A DNA stretch of 64,000 nucleotides from JAJNBA01 sp963842295 (GCA_963842295.1 CAWJFY010000009.1:62001-126000); one strand, 5' to 3'; positions 43,132 through 52,560 are shown, counted from the stretch's first letter. Notes: generated by a model from the sequence alone, not told the origin. Numbers and translations are program-made.

Positions 43132-43682
43132 CGCTCCTCCTCCTCATCGAACAGCTGGCTCTCTTCCGGCTGCGCGAACTCGGCCTCGGCCGCCGTCGCC
43201 GGCCCGCGGAGCCGCTCGCGACCGATCTCCACCTGGTCGAGCGTTCGGTTCAGGGACTTCGTCGATGCCTGCGAGGCTTCGAGGATCTTTCGGATCGAGA
43301 TCTCGAACTGAGCGAGCTTCGCGTCGACGTAGTCCTCCGCCTCCGTGCGCATCACGCGAGCGCGTTCCTCGGCTTCCGAGATGACACGGTCGGCTTCCGT
43401 GGTGGCTCGAGCGACGATCTCCTCCTTCCGAGCCATCCGGAGTTGCTCTTCGTGCGCCTGTTCGACGATGCGCTCACCCTCTTCGCGCGCCTTCGCGAGG
43501 AGCTCCTCGCGATCGCGCACGATCCACCGAGCGCGTTTGATCTCCTCCGGGAGGGCGTCCTTCATGTCAGCGAGCATCTCGAGGACTTCCTCGCGGTTGA
43601 CGAGCACGGATGAGGACAGCGGCATCGATTTGGCTTCGCGGATCAGCTCGTCGAGCTGCTCGAGTCGCGCGGCGAGGTCCAT
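43128..43682 (-). CDS. sepIVA: DivIVA-family coiled-coil protein (SepIVA-like)
   Basis: 184 residues, almost all charged helix: RLEQLDELIREAK, then a long coiled coil (KAREEGERIVEQAHEEQ, EADRVISEAEERARVM). Mycobacterial SepIVA, an essential septation factor, is encoded at the equivalent place between coaD-like and DUF177 genes. ATG 43682 overlaps the coaD stop (TGATG). The function is inferred from synteny. Confidence 0.8.
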   Translation of the reverse strand: MDLAARLEQLDELIREAKSMPLSSSVLVNREEVLEMLADMKDALPEEIKRARWIVRDREELLAKAREEGERIVEQAHEEQLRMARKEEIVARATTEADRVISEAEERARVMRTEAEDYVDAKLAQFEISIRKILEASQASTKSLNRTLDQVEIGRERLRGPATAAEAEFAQPEESQLFDEEEER

Positions 43683-44164
43683 CAGCGCTCCTCCAACCGA
43701 TCGGCCAGCGCCGCCCTCACGTGGTCCGGGACGAGTCCCGAGACGTCTCCCCCGAGCTGGGCGACCTCTTTCACGAGCGACGAGGAAAGGAACGACCACT
43801 TCGGGTTCGTCGGCATGAACAGTGTCTCCACCCCTGCGAGCCGATGGTTCATCTGCGCCATCTGGATCTCGTACTCGTAGTCCGAGACGGCCCGGAGACC
43901 CTTGACGATGGCGGCGTCACCCTGCGCTCGCGCGAAGTCCACGAGCAGCCCCCGGAACGTGACCACGGTGACATCGGGCATGCCCGAGCATGCCTCTTTG
44001 AGCATCGCGACCCGCTCTTCGAGCGAGAACATCGGCTGCTTGGAAGGGTTCTCCAGCGCGCCGACGATCACCGATCGGAAGGTCTCGGATGCCCTTCCGA
44101 TGATGTCGAGATGACCGTTCGTCACAGGGTCGAACGTCCCCGGACACAGGGCGGTCAGGCCCAT
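43682..44164 (-). CDS. coaD: Phosphopantetheine adenylyltransferase
   Basis: 160 residues; step 4 of coenzyme A synthesis. Motifs: CPGTFDPVTNGHLDIIGRA (nucleotidyltransferase T/HxGH-type), VKGLRAVSDYEYEIQMA and SSSLVKEVA. ATG 44164 overlaps the rsmD TGA (TGATG); a GTG immediately upstream is possible. Confidence 0.96.
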   Translation of the reverse strand: MGLTALCPGTFDPVTNGHLDIIGRASETFRSVIVGALENPSKQPMFSLEERVAMLKEACSGMPDVTVVTFRGLLVDFARAQGDAAIVKGLRAVSDYEYEIQMAQMNHRLAGVETLFMPTNPKWSFLSSSLVKEVAQLGGDVSGLVPDHVRAALADRLEER

Positions 44165-44742
44165 CACACCTCCAGGTTCCGTGGCAGGTTTCGTGACCGG
44201 AACAGCGTGACGACGCTGTCTCCGTAAGAGAGTCGCCTCGCGACGACCCAGTGTAGCGGAATCACACCGTTGGAACTCCTGGAGCCCCGGCTCAGGGCGA
44301 CGGTGAAACCCTCCCTGAGCAGCGGTTTCTCATCGAGAAGCGCCAGAACGGCATCCAGCTCGGGAGGACCGGACTCATACGGAGGATCCAGGAAGGCGAT
44401 GTCGAATCCCTCGGTTTCCGCGGCCTGGCGCTCGAGGAACTTCCGGATGTCCGAGCGGTGGACGGCCGCCTTCTCCTCGAGGCTCGTGCGCGCGAGGTTC
44501 TCCCGCACCGCGGCCAGCGCAAGTGGACTGCGGTCCACGAACACGGCTTCCTGGGCACCCCGAGAGAGCGCCTCGATGCCGACCGCGCCCGTTCCTGCGT
44601 ACAGATCCAGCACGCGCGCCCCCTCGACGCGATCCCCCAGACTCGAGAAGAGCCCCTCTCGGACACGGTCGGAAACGGGCCGGACCCCCGCGGGCGCACG
44701 AACGAGCCGCGTTCCCCTCGCGTTGCCGGCGATGACCCGCAT
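44164..44742 (-). CDS. rsmD: 16S rRNA (guanine(966)-N(2))-methyltransferase
   Basis: 192 residues with SAM-binding VLDLYAGTGAVGIEALSRGA and catalytic LDPPYESG. It methylates G966 in 16S rRNA. ATG 44742 has TATCCT 8 nt upstream. Confidence 0.95.
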   Translation of the reverse strand: MRVIAGNARGTRLVRAPAGVRPVSDRVREGLFSSLGDRVEGARVLDLYAGTGAVGIEALSRGAQEAVFVDRSPLALAAVRENLARTSLEEKAAVHRSDIRKFLERQAAETEGFDIAFLDPPYESGPPELDAVLALLDEKPLLREGFTVALSRGSRSSNGVIPLHWVVARRLSYGDSVVTLFRSRNLPRNLEV

Positions 44743-44750
44743 CGGACGCG

Positions 44751-44756
44751 AGGATA
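44751..44756 (-). promoter_or_regulatory. Putative -10 box (TATCCT) for rsmD
   Basis: TATCCT ends 8 nt before the rsmD ATG, within the 157-nt gap after recG, in which nothing else is seen. Confidence 0.45.
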
Positions 44757-44899
44757 AGCGGAGAGGCAGCCCGTCACGCCGAGGTCGGGAGGAAACTGGG
44801 CGGCGGGAGCGTCATCATCCACATGGTTGCCTCAGTCGGCGGGCGGGTTCGGGGTCCCTCGAATCACCGATCCTTGGCCCCATGAGGCACGAGGCGACG

Positions 44900-47152
44900 T
44901 CAGGCGCTGAAGAGCCAGGCGATCGAATCCTCGAATCGGTCACGGAGCTCCTCGAGGAGCTGGGGACGGCCCTCGAGGCCGGGATCCTGCTCGATCAACT
45001 CGAACGCTCGTGCGCGGGCGCGCTTGACCAGATCGAGATCGTCCGCGAGCCGTGCGAGTTTCAGATCGGGCATCCCCGACTGTCTCGTGTCGAAGAGGGT
45101 GCCCTCGCCGCGCAGGCGAAGATCCTCATCGGCCAGCTCGAACCCGTCGGTCGTACGGATCATCGCCTCGATCCGAGCCCGCGCCTCGAGGTTCGTCTCC
45201 TCCGAGGCATCGAACAGGACGCAATACGAGACGTGCGCGCCGCGACCGATCCGCCCGCGCAGCTGATGGAGCTGAGCGAGGCCGAAGCGCTCGGCGTTCT
45301 CGATGAGCATCACGGTCGCGTTCGGGATGTCGACGCCGACCTCGATCACGGTGGTCGAGATGAGGACGTCGGCACGACCCGAGCGGAAGTCCTCCATCAC
45401 GCGGTCCTTGTCCTTCGGCCGCATGCGGCCGTGGAGCAGCTCGACCTGCAGGTCGGGGAAGATCTCCGTCGCGAGACGCTCGGCTTCGGCCTCTGCTGCG
45501 CGCACCTGCGTGCGGTTCCCCTCGTCGATCGCGGCACACACGACGAAGGCCTGGCGTCCGGCGCGGGCCTCGCGCCGGACGAGGTCGTAGGCGGCGGCGC
45601 GCTCCGCCTCGGAGCGCGCCGCCGCCGTCCCGATCGGCTGTCTGCCCTTCGGCATCTCGTCCAGCACGACGACGTCGAGATCCCCGTAGTAGGTGAGCGC
45701 AAGCGTCCGAGGGATCGGCGTCGCGGTCATGATCAGCACGTCGACCTCCCCGTCGCCCTTGGCCTTGAGCGCCATCCGCTGGTGGAGGCCGAACCGATGC
45801 TGCTCGTCCACGACGGCGAGCGAAAGATCGTGGAAGGAGACGGCTTCCTGCACCAGCGCATGCGTTCCGATCACGAGATCCACCGTCCCGTCGGCGACGC
45901 CGGCCAGGATGCGTCCTCGATCCTTCCCGGTGACGGCCGACGTCAGGAGGGCGTAGGTCACGACGCCTTCCGACGAGTCGCTCGCGGGCTCGTAGACCGG
46001 TTCCAGCAACGAGCCCTGTCCGTCGGCAACCGTCGAGGTGGGGCTGCGATCCAGGTGATCGACCGCGCCCACGCCGGCGAGCAGTGCCGCGACCGAGCGC
46101 CCGTGTTGCCCGGCCAAGACCTCGGTGGGCGCCATGATCGCGGCCTGATGGCCCGACTGGATCGCCACGAGGCATGCGTACACCGCCACGAGGGTCTTGC
46201 CCGAGCCCACGTCGCCCTGGAGCAGGACGTTCATCGGCCGAGCGGCGGCCATCGTTCCCCCGACCTCCTCGATCGCGCGCGTCTGCGCTTTCGTGGGCTC
46301 GAACGGCGTCGTTGCCACCAGGCGGTCGGTCATCTTCCCCTCCGCGCGGTGCGCTACCCCCGTTCGCTCCGATGCGAGCCGATGCTTCCGGAAAGCCACC
46401 CCGAGCTCGAGAGTGAACAGCTCGTCGAACTTGAGCCGTTCCACCGCGCGGGCCAGCTGATCCGCATCCTCCGGGAAGTGCACTCGGCGAAGTGCCGAGT
46501 CGAGATCCTCCAGGTCTTCTGATCCGATCACCTCGGGTGGCATGGGATCGGCGATCGGCGGGAGGCGGTCGATGGCCGAGAAGACCAGCTCGCGGATCGT
46601 CCTCGTGGTGATGCCTTCGGAGGCTCTGTGGACGGGGGTGATCCGCCCGGTGTGCACCAGGTCGCGCTCCTCTCCGCCGAGGATCTCCGCCTCCTGGTTG
46701 GTGAGCTGGAGGCGGCCGCGGTATCGGGCCACGGTCCCCGAGACGGCGACCTCCAGTCCCTCCTTGTAGACACCGGCGGACCACGGCTGGTTGAAGAACG
46801 TCAGGTCGAGGTAGCCGCTGCCGTCCGAGATCGTGACGGTCACCATCGACTGACGTCGTCGGGTGAGCCGCTTGGTGGTCTTGTGGACGCGAGCGATCAC
46901 CGTGGACTGTTGCCCGATCCGCAGGTCGCCGATCCGCTCCACGGCGGAGCGGTCGATGTAGCGGCGCGGATAGTGGCGGAGGAGTTCGCCCACCGTCCCG
47001 ATGCCCATCCCGGCGAGGACCACGTGGGCTTCCTCGCCCTTGTCCCGGAGGCCGGTCCGACGCGTGGCCAGCTTCTGGTCCACGAGGAGGACCGGGGAGT
47101 CGAGCGCGAGTTCCGAGGGAGAGGCGGGCAATCCAGTGAAGGGTTCTACCAT
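44900..47152 (-). CDS. recG: ATP-dependent DNA helicase RecG
   Basis: 750 residues. RecG remodels stalled forks. N-terminal wedge/OB domain (GTVGELLRHYPRRYIDRS), Walker A LLQGDVGSGKTLVA, Walker B VVDEQHRFG (DEQH), motif III TATPIPRTLALT, motif VI QLRGRIGRG. The 5' end is close to the divergent tlpA-like start: ATG 47152 and 47159 are only 6 nt apart, so a slightly later start for recG is possible. An ordinary RBS is not visible. Confidence 0.94.
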   Translation of the reverse strand: MVEPFTGLPASPSELALDSPVLLVDQKLATRRTGLRDKGEEAHVVLAGMGIGTVGELLRHYPRRYIDRSAVERIGDLRIGQQSTVIARVHKTTKRLTRRRQSMVTVTISDGSGYLDLTFFNQPWSAGVYKEGLEVAVSGTVARYRGRLQLTNQEAEILGGEERDLVHTGRITPVHRASEGITTRTIRELVFSAIDRLPPIADPMPPEVIGSEDLEDLDSALRRVHFPEDADQLARAVERLKFDELFTLELGVAFRKHRLASERTGVAHRAEGKMTDRLVATTPFEPTKAQTRAIEEVGGTMAAARPMNVLLQGDVGSGKTLVAVYACLVAIQSGHQAAIMAPTEVLAGQHGRSVAALLAGVGAVDHLDRSPTSTVADGQGSLLEPVYEPASDSSEGVVTYALLTSAVTGKDRGRILAGVADGTVDLVIGTHALVQEAVSFHDLSLAVVDEQHRFGLHQRMALKAKGDGEVDVLIMTATPIPRTLALTYYGDLDVVVLDEMPKGRQPIGTAAARSEAERAAAYDLVRREARAGRQAFVVCAAIDEGNRTQVRAAEAEAERLATEIFPDLQVELLHGRMRPKDKDRVMEDFRSGRADVLISTTVIEVGVDIPNATVMLIENAERFGLAQLHQLRGRIGRGAHVSYCVLFDASEETNLEARARIEAMIRTTDGFELADEDLRLRGEGTLFDTRQSGMPDLKLARLADDLDLVKRARARAFELIEQDPGLEGRPQLLEELRDRFEDSIAWLFSA
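47147..47152 (+). promoter_or_regulatory. Putative -10 box (TACCAT) for the tlpA-like gene
   Basis: TACCAT ends 6 nt before ATG 47159 and overlaps the start codon of the divergent recG gene. Confidence 0.45.
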
Positions 47153-47158
47153 CCCTGT

Positions 47159-47704
47159 ATGACCTCCCGACGGCTCCTGGCCCTCCTCGCCGGGCTCGCG
47201 CTCATCGCGACCTGCGGAAGTGAGCCGCCGGACACCTTGCCAGGCCGCTCGCCGGGAACGATCCCCGCCGACAACGCCACCGAGACTCCCCTGTTGCCGA
47301 AGTTCGCCGACGCGCTTCCCACGATGGGCCCGGGCGCCTTCCAGCGGCTGCTGGAGCAGCTCCGGGGCACGCCCGTCGTGGTCAATGTCTGGGGATCGTG
47401 GTGCCCGCCGTGTCGCGAAGAGATGCCCCGCCTGGTTGCCGCCCACCACGAGGTCGGCGACCGGGTGCAGTTCCTCGGGATCGACATCCAGGACTCACGG
47501 ATGGAGGCGAGGGCGTTCATGGATGAGTTCGGGATGACGTTCCCGAGCGTCTTCGACGTGCCCGACGCGATCAAGACGTCGCTCGGTCGATTCGGTCAGC
47601 CGGTCACGATCTTCTACCGCCGCGACGGAAGCGTTTCCTTCGCATGGGCCGGGCCGATCCCCGACGACCTCTTGCGCGATCACCTCGAGGCGATCGGCGG
47701 GTAG
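47159..47704 (+). CDS. TlpA-like thioredoxin lipoprotein
   Basis: 181 residues with a lipobox-type signal peptide (LALIATCGS; lipidated Cys near 20) and a thioredoxin-like domain. The active site is WGSWCPPCREEMP. It reduces disulfides or cytochrome c-type precursors outside the membrane. The family order usually has a DAK-type gene here instead; this gene takes its place. Confidence 0.88.
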   Translation: MTSRRLLALLAGLALIATCGSEPPDTLPGRSPGTIPADNATETPLLPKFADALPTMGPGAFQRLLEQLRGTPVVVNVWGSWCPPCREEMPRLVAAHHEVGDRVQFLGIDIQDSRMEARAFMDEFGMTFPSVFDVPDAIKTSLGRFGQPVTIFYRRDGSVSFAWAGPIPDDLLRDHLEAIGG

Positions 47705-47737
47705 CCCGGCGCCCTCTGGTCGTCCTTTCCCCTCTGG

Positions 47738-47743
47738 TAGCCT
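47738..47743 (+). promoter_or_regulatory. Putative -10 box (TAGCCT) for rpmB
   Basis: TAGCCT ends 10 nt before ATG 47754. Confidence 0.5.
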
Positions 47744-47753
47744 CGACGCATCT

Positions 47754-47957
47754 ATGGCAGCGGTCTGCGACATCTGTGGCAAGAAGCCTTGGTTCGGCAA
47801 GTCGGTGACGTTCTCGCACAAGCGGAACAATCGCCGATGGGACCCGAACGTCCAGCGCGTGCGTGCGCTCGTCGACGGCACGCCCGGGCGAGTGAACGCG
47901 TGCACCAGTTGCATCAAGGCCGGACGGGTCGCTCGCATCCCCCAGCGCCAGCGCTGA
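47754..47957 (+). CDS. rpmB: 50S ribosomal protein L28, zinc-binding form
   Basis: 67 residues with two Cys pairs (CDICGKKP, CTSCIKAG) and SHKRNNRRWDPNVQ. The Cys pairs mark the zinc form. The gene is divergent from recG and convergent with thiD. Confidence 0.96.
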   Translation: MAAVCDICGKKPWFGKSVTFSHKRNNRRWDPNVQRVRALVDGTPGRVNACTSCIKAGRVARIPQRQR

Positions 47958-47972
47958 GACTCGGAGTTTGCC

Positions 47973-48009
47973 GCCCGGTTGCGTGTAGTCGCACTACGTC
48001 AACGCGGGC
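47973..48009. terminator. Hairpin between convergent rpmB and thiD
   Basis: GCCCG-GTTG-x3-GTAGT / ACTAC-x2-CAAC-x-CGGGC, an imperfect 14-bp stem with a CGC loop. It could act on both genes; no clear T-tract. Confidence 0.45.
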
Positions 48010-48082
48010 TCGTGCCGCATGGGCTGCTTGGACGTGGCCCGGAAACAGCTTCGTTGTGGATCGTGATCTGAGCCGAGATCGC

Positions 48083-48904
48083 TCACCGGCGAGGGGAGGG
48101 CCGGATCGACCACAGATGGTCGACCGGGCCGATCCCCTCGCCGAGAGGGAACGCGTGGCGGATCGCCTCGGTGACGAAGACCTTCCCGGCACGGACCGCT
48201 TCCGTCAGAGTGGCTCCCCGGGCGAGGTGCGCCGTGATCGCGGACGACAACGTGCAGCCGGTGCCGTGGGTATGCGACGTGTCGATCCGCTCGGCATCGA
48301 TCCATTCCTCGACCGCCCCGTCGGCGAACAGGTCGGTCGCGCGGTCACCCTGGAGATGCCCGCCTTTCACGAGGACGGCGTTCGTCCCGAGTCCCAGGAT
48401 CGCGTGTGCGGCCCGTCGCATGTCGTCGGTCGTCTGGACGTCGAAGCCCGTCAGACCCGCGGCCTCCGGGAGGTTCGGGGTCACGAGCGTCGCGAGCGGG
48501 AGGATCAGTCGCCTGAGCGCATCGACCGCATCGTCCGCCAAGAGCGGATGACCGTGCTTGGAGACGAACACCGGATCGACGACGAGGTTCGGGAGCCGGG
48601 TCTCGTCGACCGCCTCGGCGACGGCCTCGACGATCGGGGCCGACGCGAGCATCCCCGTCTTCGCCGCGTCCACACCGATGTCGCCTGCGACGGCGCGGAT
48701 CTGCTCGGCGACGGTGTGGGGTGAGAGCTCCTCGAAGCTCGACACCCCCTTCGTGTTCTGCACCGTCACGGCGGTGATCGCGGTCATGCCGAAGACACCC
48801 AGCGCGCTGAACGTCTTGAGGTCTGCCTGGATGCCGGCCCCGCCGCCGGAGTCGGAACCGGCGATCGTGAGCGCCCGCGGCCGCGGGGCGTCGCGTCCGT
48901 TCAC
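48083..48904 (-). CDS. thiD: Hydroxymethylpyrimidine/phosphomethylpyrimidine kinase
   Basis: 273 residues of the ribokinase fold. ThiD phosphorylates HMP and HMP-P in thiamine synthesis. Motifs: IAGSDSGGGAGIQADLKTF, AAKTGMLAS, VVDPVFVSKHG, LVTPNLPEA, THGTGCTLSSAITAHLARG. It starts 13 nt after thiL, so the two form an operon. Confidence 0.96.
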   Translation of the reverse strand: MNGRDAPRPRALTIAGSDSGGGAGIQADLKTFSALGVFGMTAITAVTVQNTKGVSSFEELSPHTVAEQIRAVAGDIGVDAAKTGMLASAPIVEAVAEAVDETRLPNLVVDPVFVSKHGHPLLADDAVDALRRLILPLATLVTPNLPEAAGLTGFDVQTTDDMRRAAHAILGLGTNAVLVKGGHLQGDRATDLFADGAVEEWIDAERIDTSHTHGTGCTLSSAITAHLARGATLTEAVRAGKVFVTEAIRHAFPLGEGIGPVDHLWSIRPSPRR

Positions 48905-48917
48905 GAGGGTCCGCCGG

Positions 48918-49868
48918 TCATCGGAAATGGTCCCACCCTTCGATCGTCAATGGGCTTTCCGCTCCGCCCTCGTCGACGGCGATGAGCCCCTCCTCGATGA
49001 TGGCGCCGATGTCGCTGAGCGACACACCGAACCCCTCTCGGAGCTCCGACCGCGCACCCTCGACCGCGTCGTCGTCGGGGAGGGTCGCTAGCAATTCGTA
49101 GTCCTCGCCACCCCCGAGGGCCTCGGCCGGCGTCGCTGCCGGATGCGCCGGGATCTGTGGGATCTCGACGCGGGCACCGGTTCCGCTCGCACGACACAGC
49201 TTCGAGAGGTCGATCGCGAGGCCGTCCGAGACATCCATCATCGACGTGACACCGTGCGTCGAGAGGATCCCCGCCTCGCCCACGCGCGGTGTCGGTCGCA
49301 TGTAGCGCCTGAGCGCGTCGCGTTCGTCATCCGACCACGAGCGCTGGGACGCGACTCGCAGCCCGGCCGCCGAGCCGCCGACCGACCCGGTCACCACCAC
49401 TCGGTCGCCGGGCCGTGCGCCGTCCCGGCGCACGGCCCGGCCCGGCACGACTTCGCCCGTGACCGCCACCACGATCGACACCTCCGAGCCGCGCGACAGG
49501 TTCCCGCCCACCAGCGTCAGGGCGAACTCGTCGCAGCATTCGCGCATGCCTCCAGCCAGCTCCACGACCCACCGTGCGTCGATGGCGTCGGTGAGCGTGA
49601 GCGCGCAGATCGCGAACCTCGGACTGCCGGCCATCGCGGCCACGTCGCTGACGTTGATCGCGATCGCCTTGTAGCCGAGATCGCGAGGCGTCGTGAGCTC
49701 GCTCCGGAAGTGGACGCCTTCGACCATCGCGTCCGTGGTCAACACGAGTTCACCGGAGCCGGGACTGAGGACGGCGGCATCGTCGCCCGGGCCCACGACG
49801 ACCTCGGGCCCTGCCCCTGAGAGGACACGGCCGATCGCCGCGATCAGTTGGTCTTCGGTGAGGTCCAT
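48918..49868 (-). CDS. thiL: Thiamine-monophosphate kinase
   Basis: 316 residues. ThiL makes thiamine diphosphate from thiamine phosphate. Motifs: GPGDDAAVL, TTDAMVEGVHF, INVSDVAAMAG, VVTGSVGGSAAGL, MMDVSDGLAIDL and GGGEDYELL. It leads the thiL-thiD pair, divergent from pckA. Confidence 0.96.
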   Translation of the reverse strand: MDLTEDQLIAAIGRVLSGAGPEVVVGPGDDAAVLSPGSGELVLTTDAMVEGVHFRSELTTPRDLGYKAIAINVSDVAAMAGSPRFAICALTLTDAIDARWVVELAGGMRECCDEFALTLVGGNLSRGSEVSIVVAVTGEVVPGRAVRRDGARPGDRVVVTGSVGGSAAGLRVASQRSWSDDERDALRRYMRPTPRVGEAGILSTHGVTSMMDVSDGLAIDLSKLCRASGTGARVEIPQIPAHPAATPAEALGGGEDYELLATLPDDDAVEGARSELREGFGVSLSDIGAIIEEGLIAVDEGGAESPLTIEGWDHFR

Positions 49869-49965
49869 CGGCTCTCGGTCTCGGCAGCTCCGAGTCCTGG
49901 CGACTCCATCCTGGGTGGCGGGCTCCCCCCGGAGACGGTCCGGGAGAAGCCGCCTGGACGTTCGC

Positions 49966-49971
49966 TAGACT
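49966..49971 (+). promoter_or_regulatory. Putative -10 box (TAGACT) for pckA
   Basis: TAGACT about 59 nt upstream of GTG 50031; the leader ends with GGAGG, so this is a leadered promoter. Confidence 0.45.
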
Positions 49972-50030
49972 CTATGGATTCTCCCGCCCATCCCACCGCG
50001 TTCCGCGACCCATCGATGCAGGAGGCCTGA

Positions 50031-51530
50031 GTGGCAGACGTGTTCGTCAACCCGACGCCCGATGAGCTCCGCCGCTTCACCGAAGAGATGCCCGAGTGCC
50101 GGATCACCGAGTTCGGCAATGTGAACGTCCAGACCGAGGTCCTGTCGCGGAGCGCCGGCAGCACGTTCGTCGTCGACCGTGCCTCCAGCGGGAAGACGAT
50201 GACACGCGAGGACTTCGACGACGTCGCGCGGCGACAGGACGAGTACATCGCGAACCACGACATGATCCAGATCGACGGCTGGATCGGGAACGATCCAGAG
50301 CTCCGCACTCGCGCGCGTCTGCTGATGGAGAAACGCTACGCGAACATCGCCGGCATGCAACAGAAGCTCTACTTCACTCGAGAGGACGACGAGGAGCCAG
50401 ACGTGCGGGTGATCTACACGCCCGGTCTCCCGGCCCCCGGCTATCCCAACGACCGCATCATCGCGGTCGACCTCGACCACAACGTCTCCCGCATCCTCAA
50501 CTCCGACTACTTCGGCGAGTCGAAGAAGGGCGGCCTGCGCATGTGGAACAACATCGTCTTCGACAAGGGCGGGCTCGCGCTCCACGCCGGCCTGAAGGTG
50601 ATCCCGACCGCGACGGGCGACAAGGTCTTCATGATCATCGGGCTGTCCGGCACCGGGAAGACGACGACGACGTTCACGACGCAGAACGGCTCGAAGCCGA
50701 TCCAGGACGATTTCGTCGGCCTTATGCCGGGTGGGATCGCCTATGGGACCGAGAACGGATGCTTCGCCAAGACCTTCTCTCTCGACCCCGAGTTCGAGCC
50801 ATCGATCTACGGCGCGGTGACCAAGCCCACCACGTACCTGGAGAACGTCTACCAGGACGACTCGGGGAGGGTGAACTTCTTCGAGCAGAGTTACACGCAG
50901 AACGGGCGTGCGGTCTTCGAGATGCAGGACCTGCTCGCGTTCGAGGACGCACGCAACGTCGGACCCGTCGACTACCTGCTGATCCTCAACCGCAACGAGA
51001 ACATCATCCCCGCGGTCGCGAAACTCACCCAGGAACAGTCGGCCGCGTACTTCATGCTCGGGGAGACCACGGGAACGTCTGCCGGCGGTGCCGCGGAGGA
51101 GGGCAAGTTCCTTCGGGTGCCCGGCACCAATCCTTTCTTCCCACTGCCGCATGGCCTCCAGGGCAACCGGCTGCTCGACCTTCTGGCGACCCACCCGATC
51201 GAGACCTACCTGTTGAACACCGGTCGCGTCGGCGGCAAGGAAGACGACGATCGTTCGAAGAAGGTCAAGATCCCGCACACCTCGGCCTGCGTGAAGGGGA
51301 TCGCCGAGCAGACGATCGCGTTCGAAGAGGACCCGGACTTCCGGTACCTGGTCGCGACGGACGTTCCGGACTTCGACGATCCGGAGCTCCTACGGCCCGC
51401 CCTCCTCTACGAACGGACGGGCAGGATCGAGGAGTACCGCGGGATCGTCGAGCGACTGAAGCTGGAGCGCGTGCAACACCTGCAGCAGTTCTCCGAGCTC
51501 TCAGAGGACATCATCAAAGCTGTCGGATAA
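50031..51530 (+). CDS. pckA: Phosphoenolpyruvate carboxykinase (ATP)
   Basis: 499 residues. PckA converts oxaloacetate and ATP to PEP in gluconeogenesis. The P-loop GLSGTGKTTTT, upstream FDKGGLALHAG and ENGCFAKTFSL mark the ATP-dependent type, rather than the GTP-dependent form common in actinobacteria. GTG 50031 has GGAGG 6-8 nt upstream. Confidence 0.93.
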   Translation: MADVFVNPTPDELRRFTEEMPECRITEFGNVNVQTEVLSRSAGSTFVVDRASSGKTMTREDFDDVARRQDEYIANHDMIQIDGWIGNDPELRTRARLLMEKRYANIAGMQQKLYFTREDDEEPDVRVIYTPGLPAPGYPNDRIIAVDLDHNVSRILNSDYFGESKKGGLRMWNNIVFDKGGLALHAGLKVIPTATGDKVFMIIGLSGTGKTTTTFTTQNGSKPIQDDFVGLMPGGIAYGTENGCFAKTFSLDPEFEPSIYGAVTKPTTYLENVYQDDSGRVNFFEQSYTQNGRAVFEMQDLLAFEDARNVGPVDYLLILNRNENIIPAVAKLTQEQSAAYFMLGETTGTSAGGAAEEGKFLRVPGTNPFFPLPHGLQGNRLLDLLATHPIETYLLNTGRVGGKEDDDRSKKVKIPHTSACVKGIAEQTIAFEEDPDFRYLVATDVPDFDDPELLRPALLYERTGRIEEYRGIVERLKLERVQHLQQFSELSEDIIKAVG

Positions 51531-51580
51531 CCCGTCCCCTGTCACTTTCCTCCGGCCGGCTCGCATGGACGCCTCGCTGC

Positions 51581-51922
51581 TCAGGCGGGAGGACCTCCAT
51601 CCGACGGTGGGGTCCGTGGAGGACGCCCGAGCAAGAATCCGGTGACGAACTGGATCGCTGCAGGCACGACGAGCACGATGAAGTACCAGTTGAATCGACT
51701 CGCATCGTCCGTGAAGGCGCGGCCCTGGGTCTCGACGCTCGCGTAGAGCAAGAAGAGGCCCATCAGGGCGAACCAGACGCCGGCCCGCGAGACGACGAAC
51801 AGCGCGTAGAGCAGCTGGTCCCGGCGAGTGTCGACGTCGATCGGTCGTCGCAGCCAATGCACGACCGACCGGACCCCGAGCAGGCCGAAGACGGCGGCGA
51901 CCACGATCTCCACGACGTTCAC
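51581..51922 (-). CDS. Small membrane protein of unknown function
   Basis: 113 residues with three hydrophobic helices (EIVVAAVFGLLGV, LYALFVVSRAGVWFALMGLFLL, WYFIVLVVPAAIQFVTGFLL). GTG 51922 overlaps the stop of the phosphoribosyltransferase gene (GTGA). Not recognised. Confidence 0.6.
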   Translation of the reverse strand: MNVVEIVVAAVFGLLGVRSVVHWLRRPIDVDTRRDQLLYALFVVSRAGVWFALMGLFLLYASVETQGRAFTDDASRFNWYFIVLVVPAAIQFVTGFLLGRPPRTPPSDGGPPA

Positions 51923-52560
51923 GCTTCTGCCTCTCGAAGCATCCGGATGACCTCTTCGTCCGATACCTGCTCGAACTCGTGGTACCACTCCCCCACGGCG
52001 AGGAAACCGGACGGCTCCTCGAGGAGCACCACGTCATCAGCCTCGGGCTCGAGGTGGGCGCGCGCGGCCGGCGGACCGACCGGGGCGGCGAAGACGACCC
52101 GGTCGGCGCCGGCCGCGCGCGCCCAACGGAGGGCAGCGACCGCGGTGGCGCCGGTCGCCACGCCATCGTCCACGACGACCACCGTCCTGCCGGCGACCGG
52201 CGCCGGCGCTCGTCCGGCTCGATAGGCGGCTTCGCGCCTCGCGATCTCCGCTTCCTGCCGGGCGGCCTCCTGCTCGATGTACTCGGGCGGCACGCGGAGC
52301 TGCCGCACCGCTCGCTCGTGCAAGACCATGATTCCCGGCGCCACGGCGCCGATCGCGAGCTCAGGGTTGTCGGGTGCGCCGAGCTTCCGCGGGATCACCA
52401 CGTCCAGCGCCGCCCCGAGCCCTCGCGCCACGGGCAGCGCCACCGCCACACCTCCTCGAGGGACACCCAGCACGGTGACGGGTCCGGTGACGCGGTTCGC
52501 CACGACGGTGGCGAGTGCTTCGCCTGCTTCGTCCCGGTCGCGGAACACGCTCCCGATCAT
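51919..52560 (-). CDS. Phosphoribosyltransferase-family protein
   Basis: 213 residues. The PRPP-binding loop VVVVDDGVATGATAVAAL and VLGVPRGGVAVALPVA are clear. This type (related to ComF-like or Rv0571-type predicted phosphoribosyltransferases) has unknown substrate. ATG 52560 preferred. Confidence 0.87.
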   Translation of the reverse strand: MIGSVFRDRDEAGEALATVVANRVTGPVTVLGVPRGGVAVALPVARGLGAALDVVIPRKLGAPDNPELAIGAVAPGIMVLHERAVRQLRVPPEYIEQEAARQEAEIARREAAYRAGRAPAPVAGRTVVVVDDGVATGATAVAALRWARAAGADRVVFAAPVGPPAARAHLEPEADDVVLLEEPSGFLAVGEWYHEFEQVSDEEVIRMLREAEA

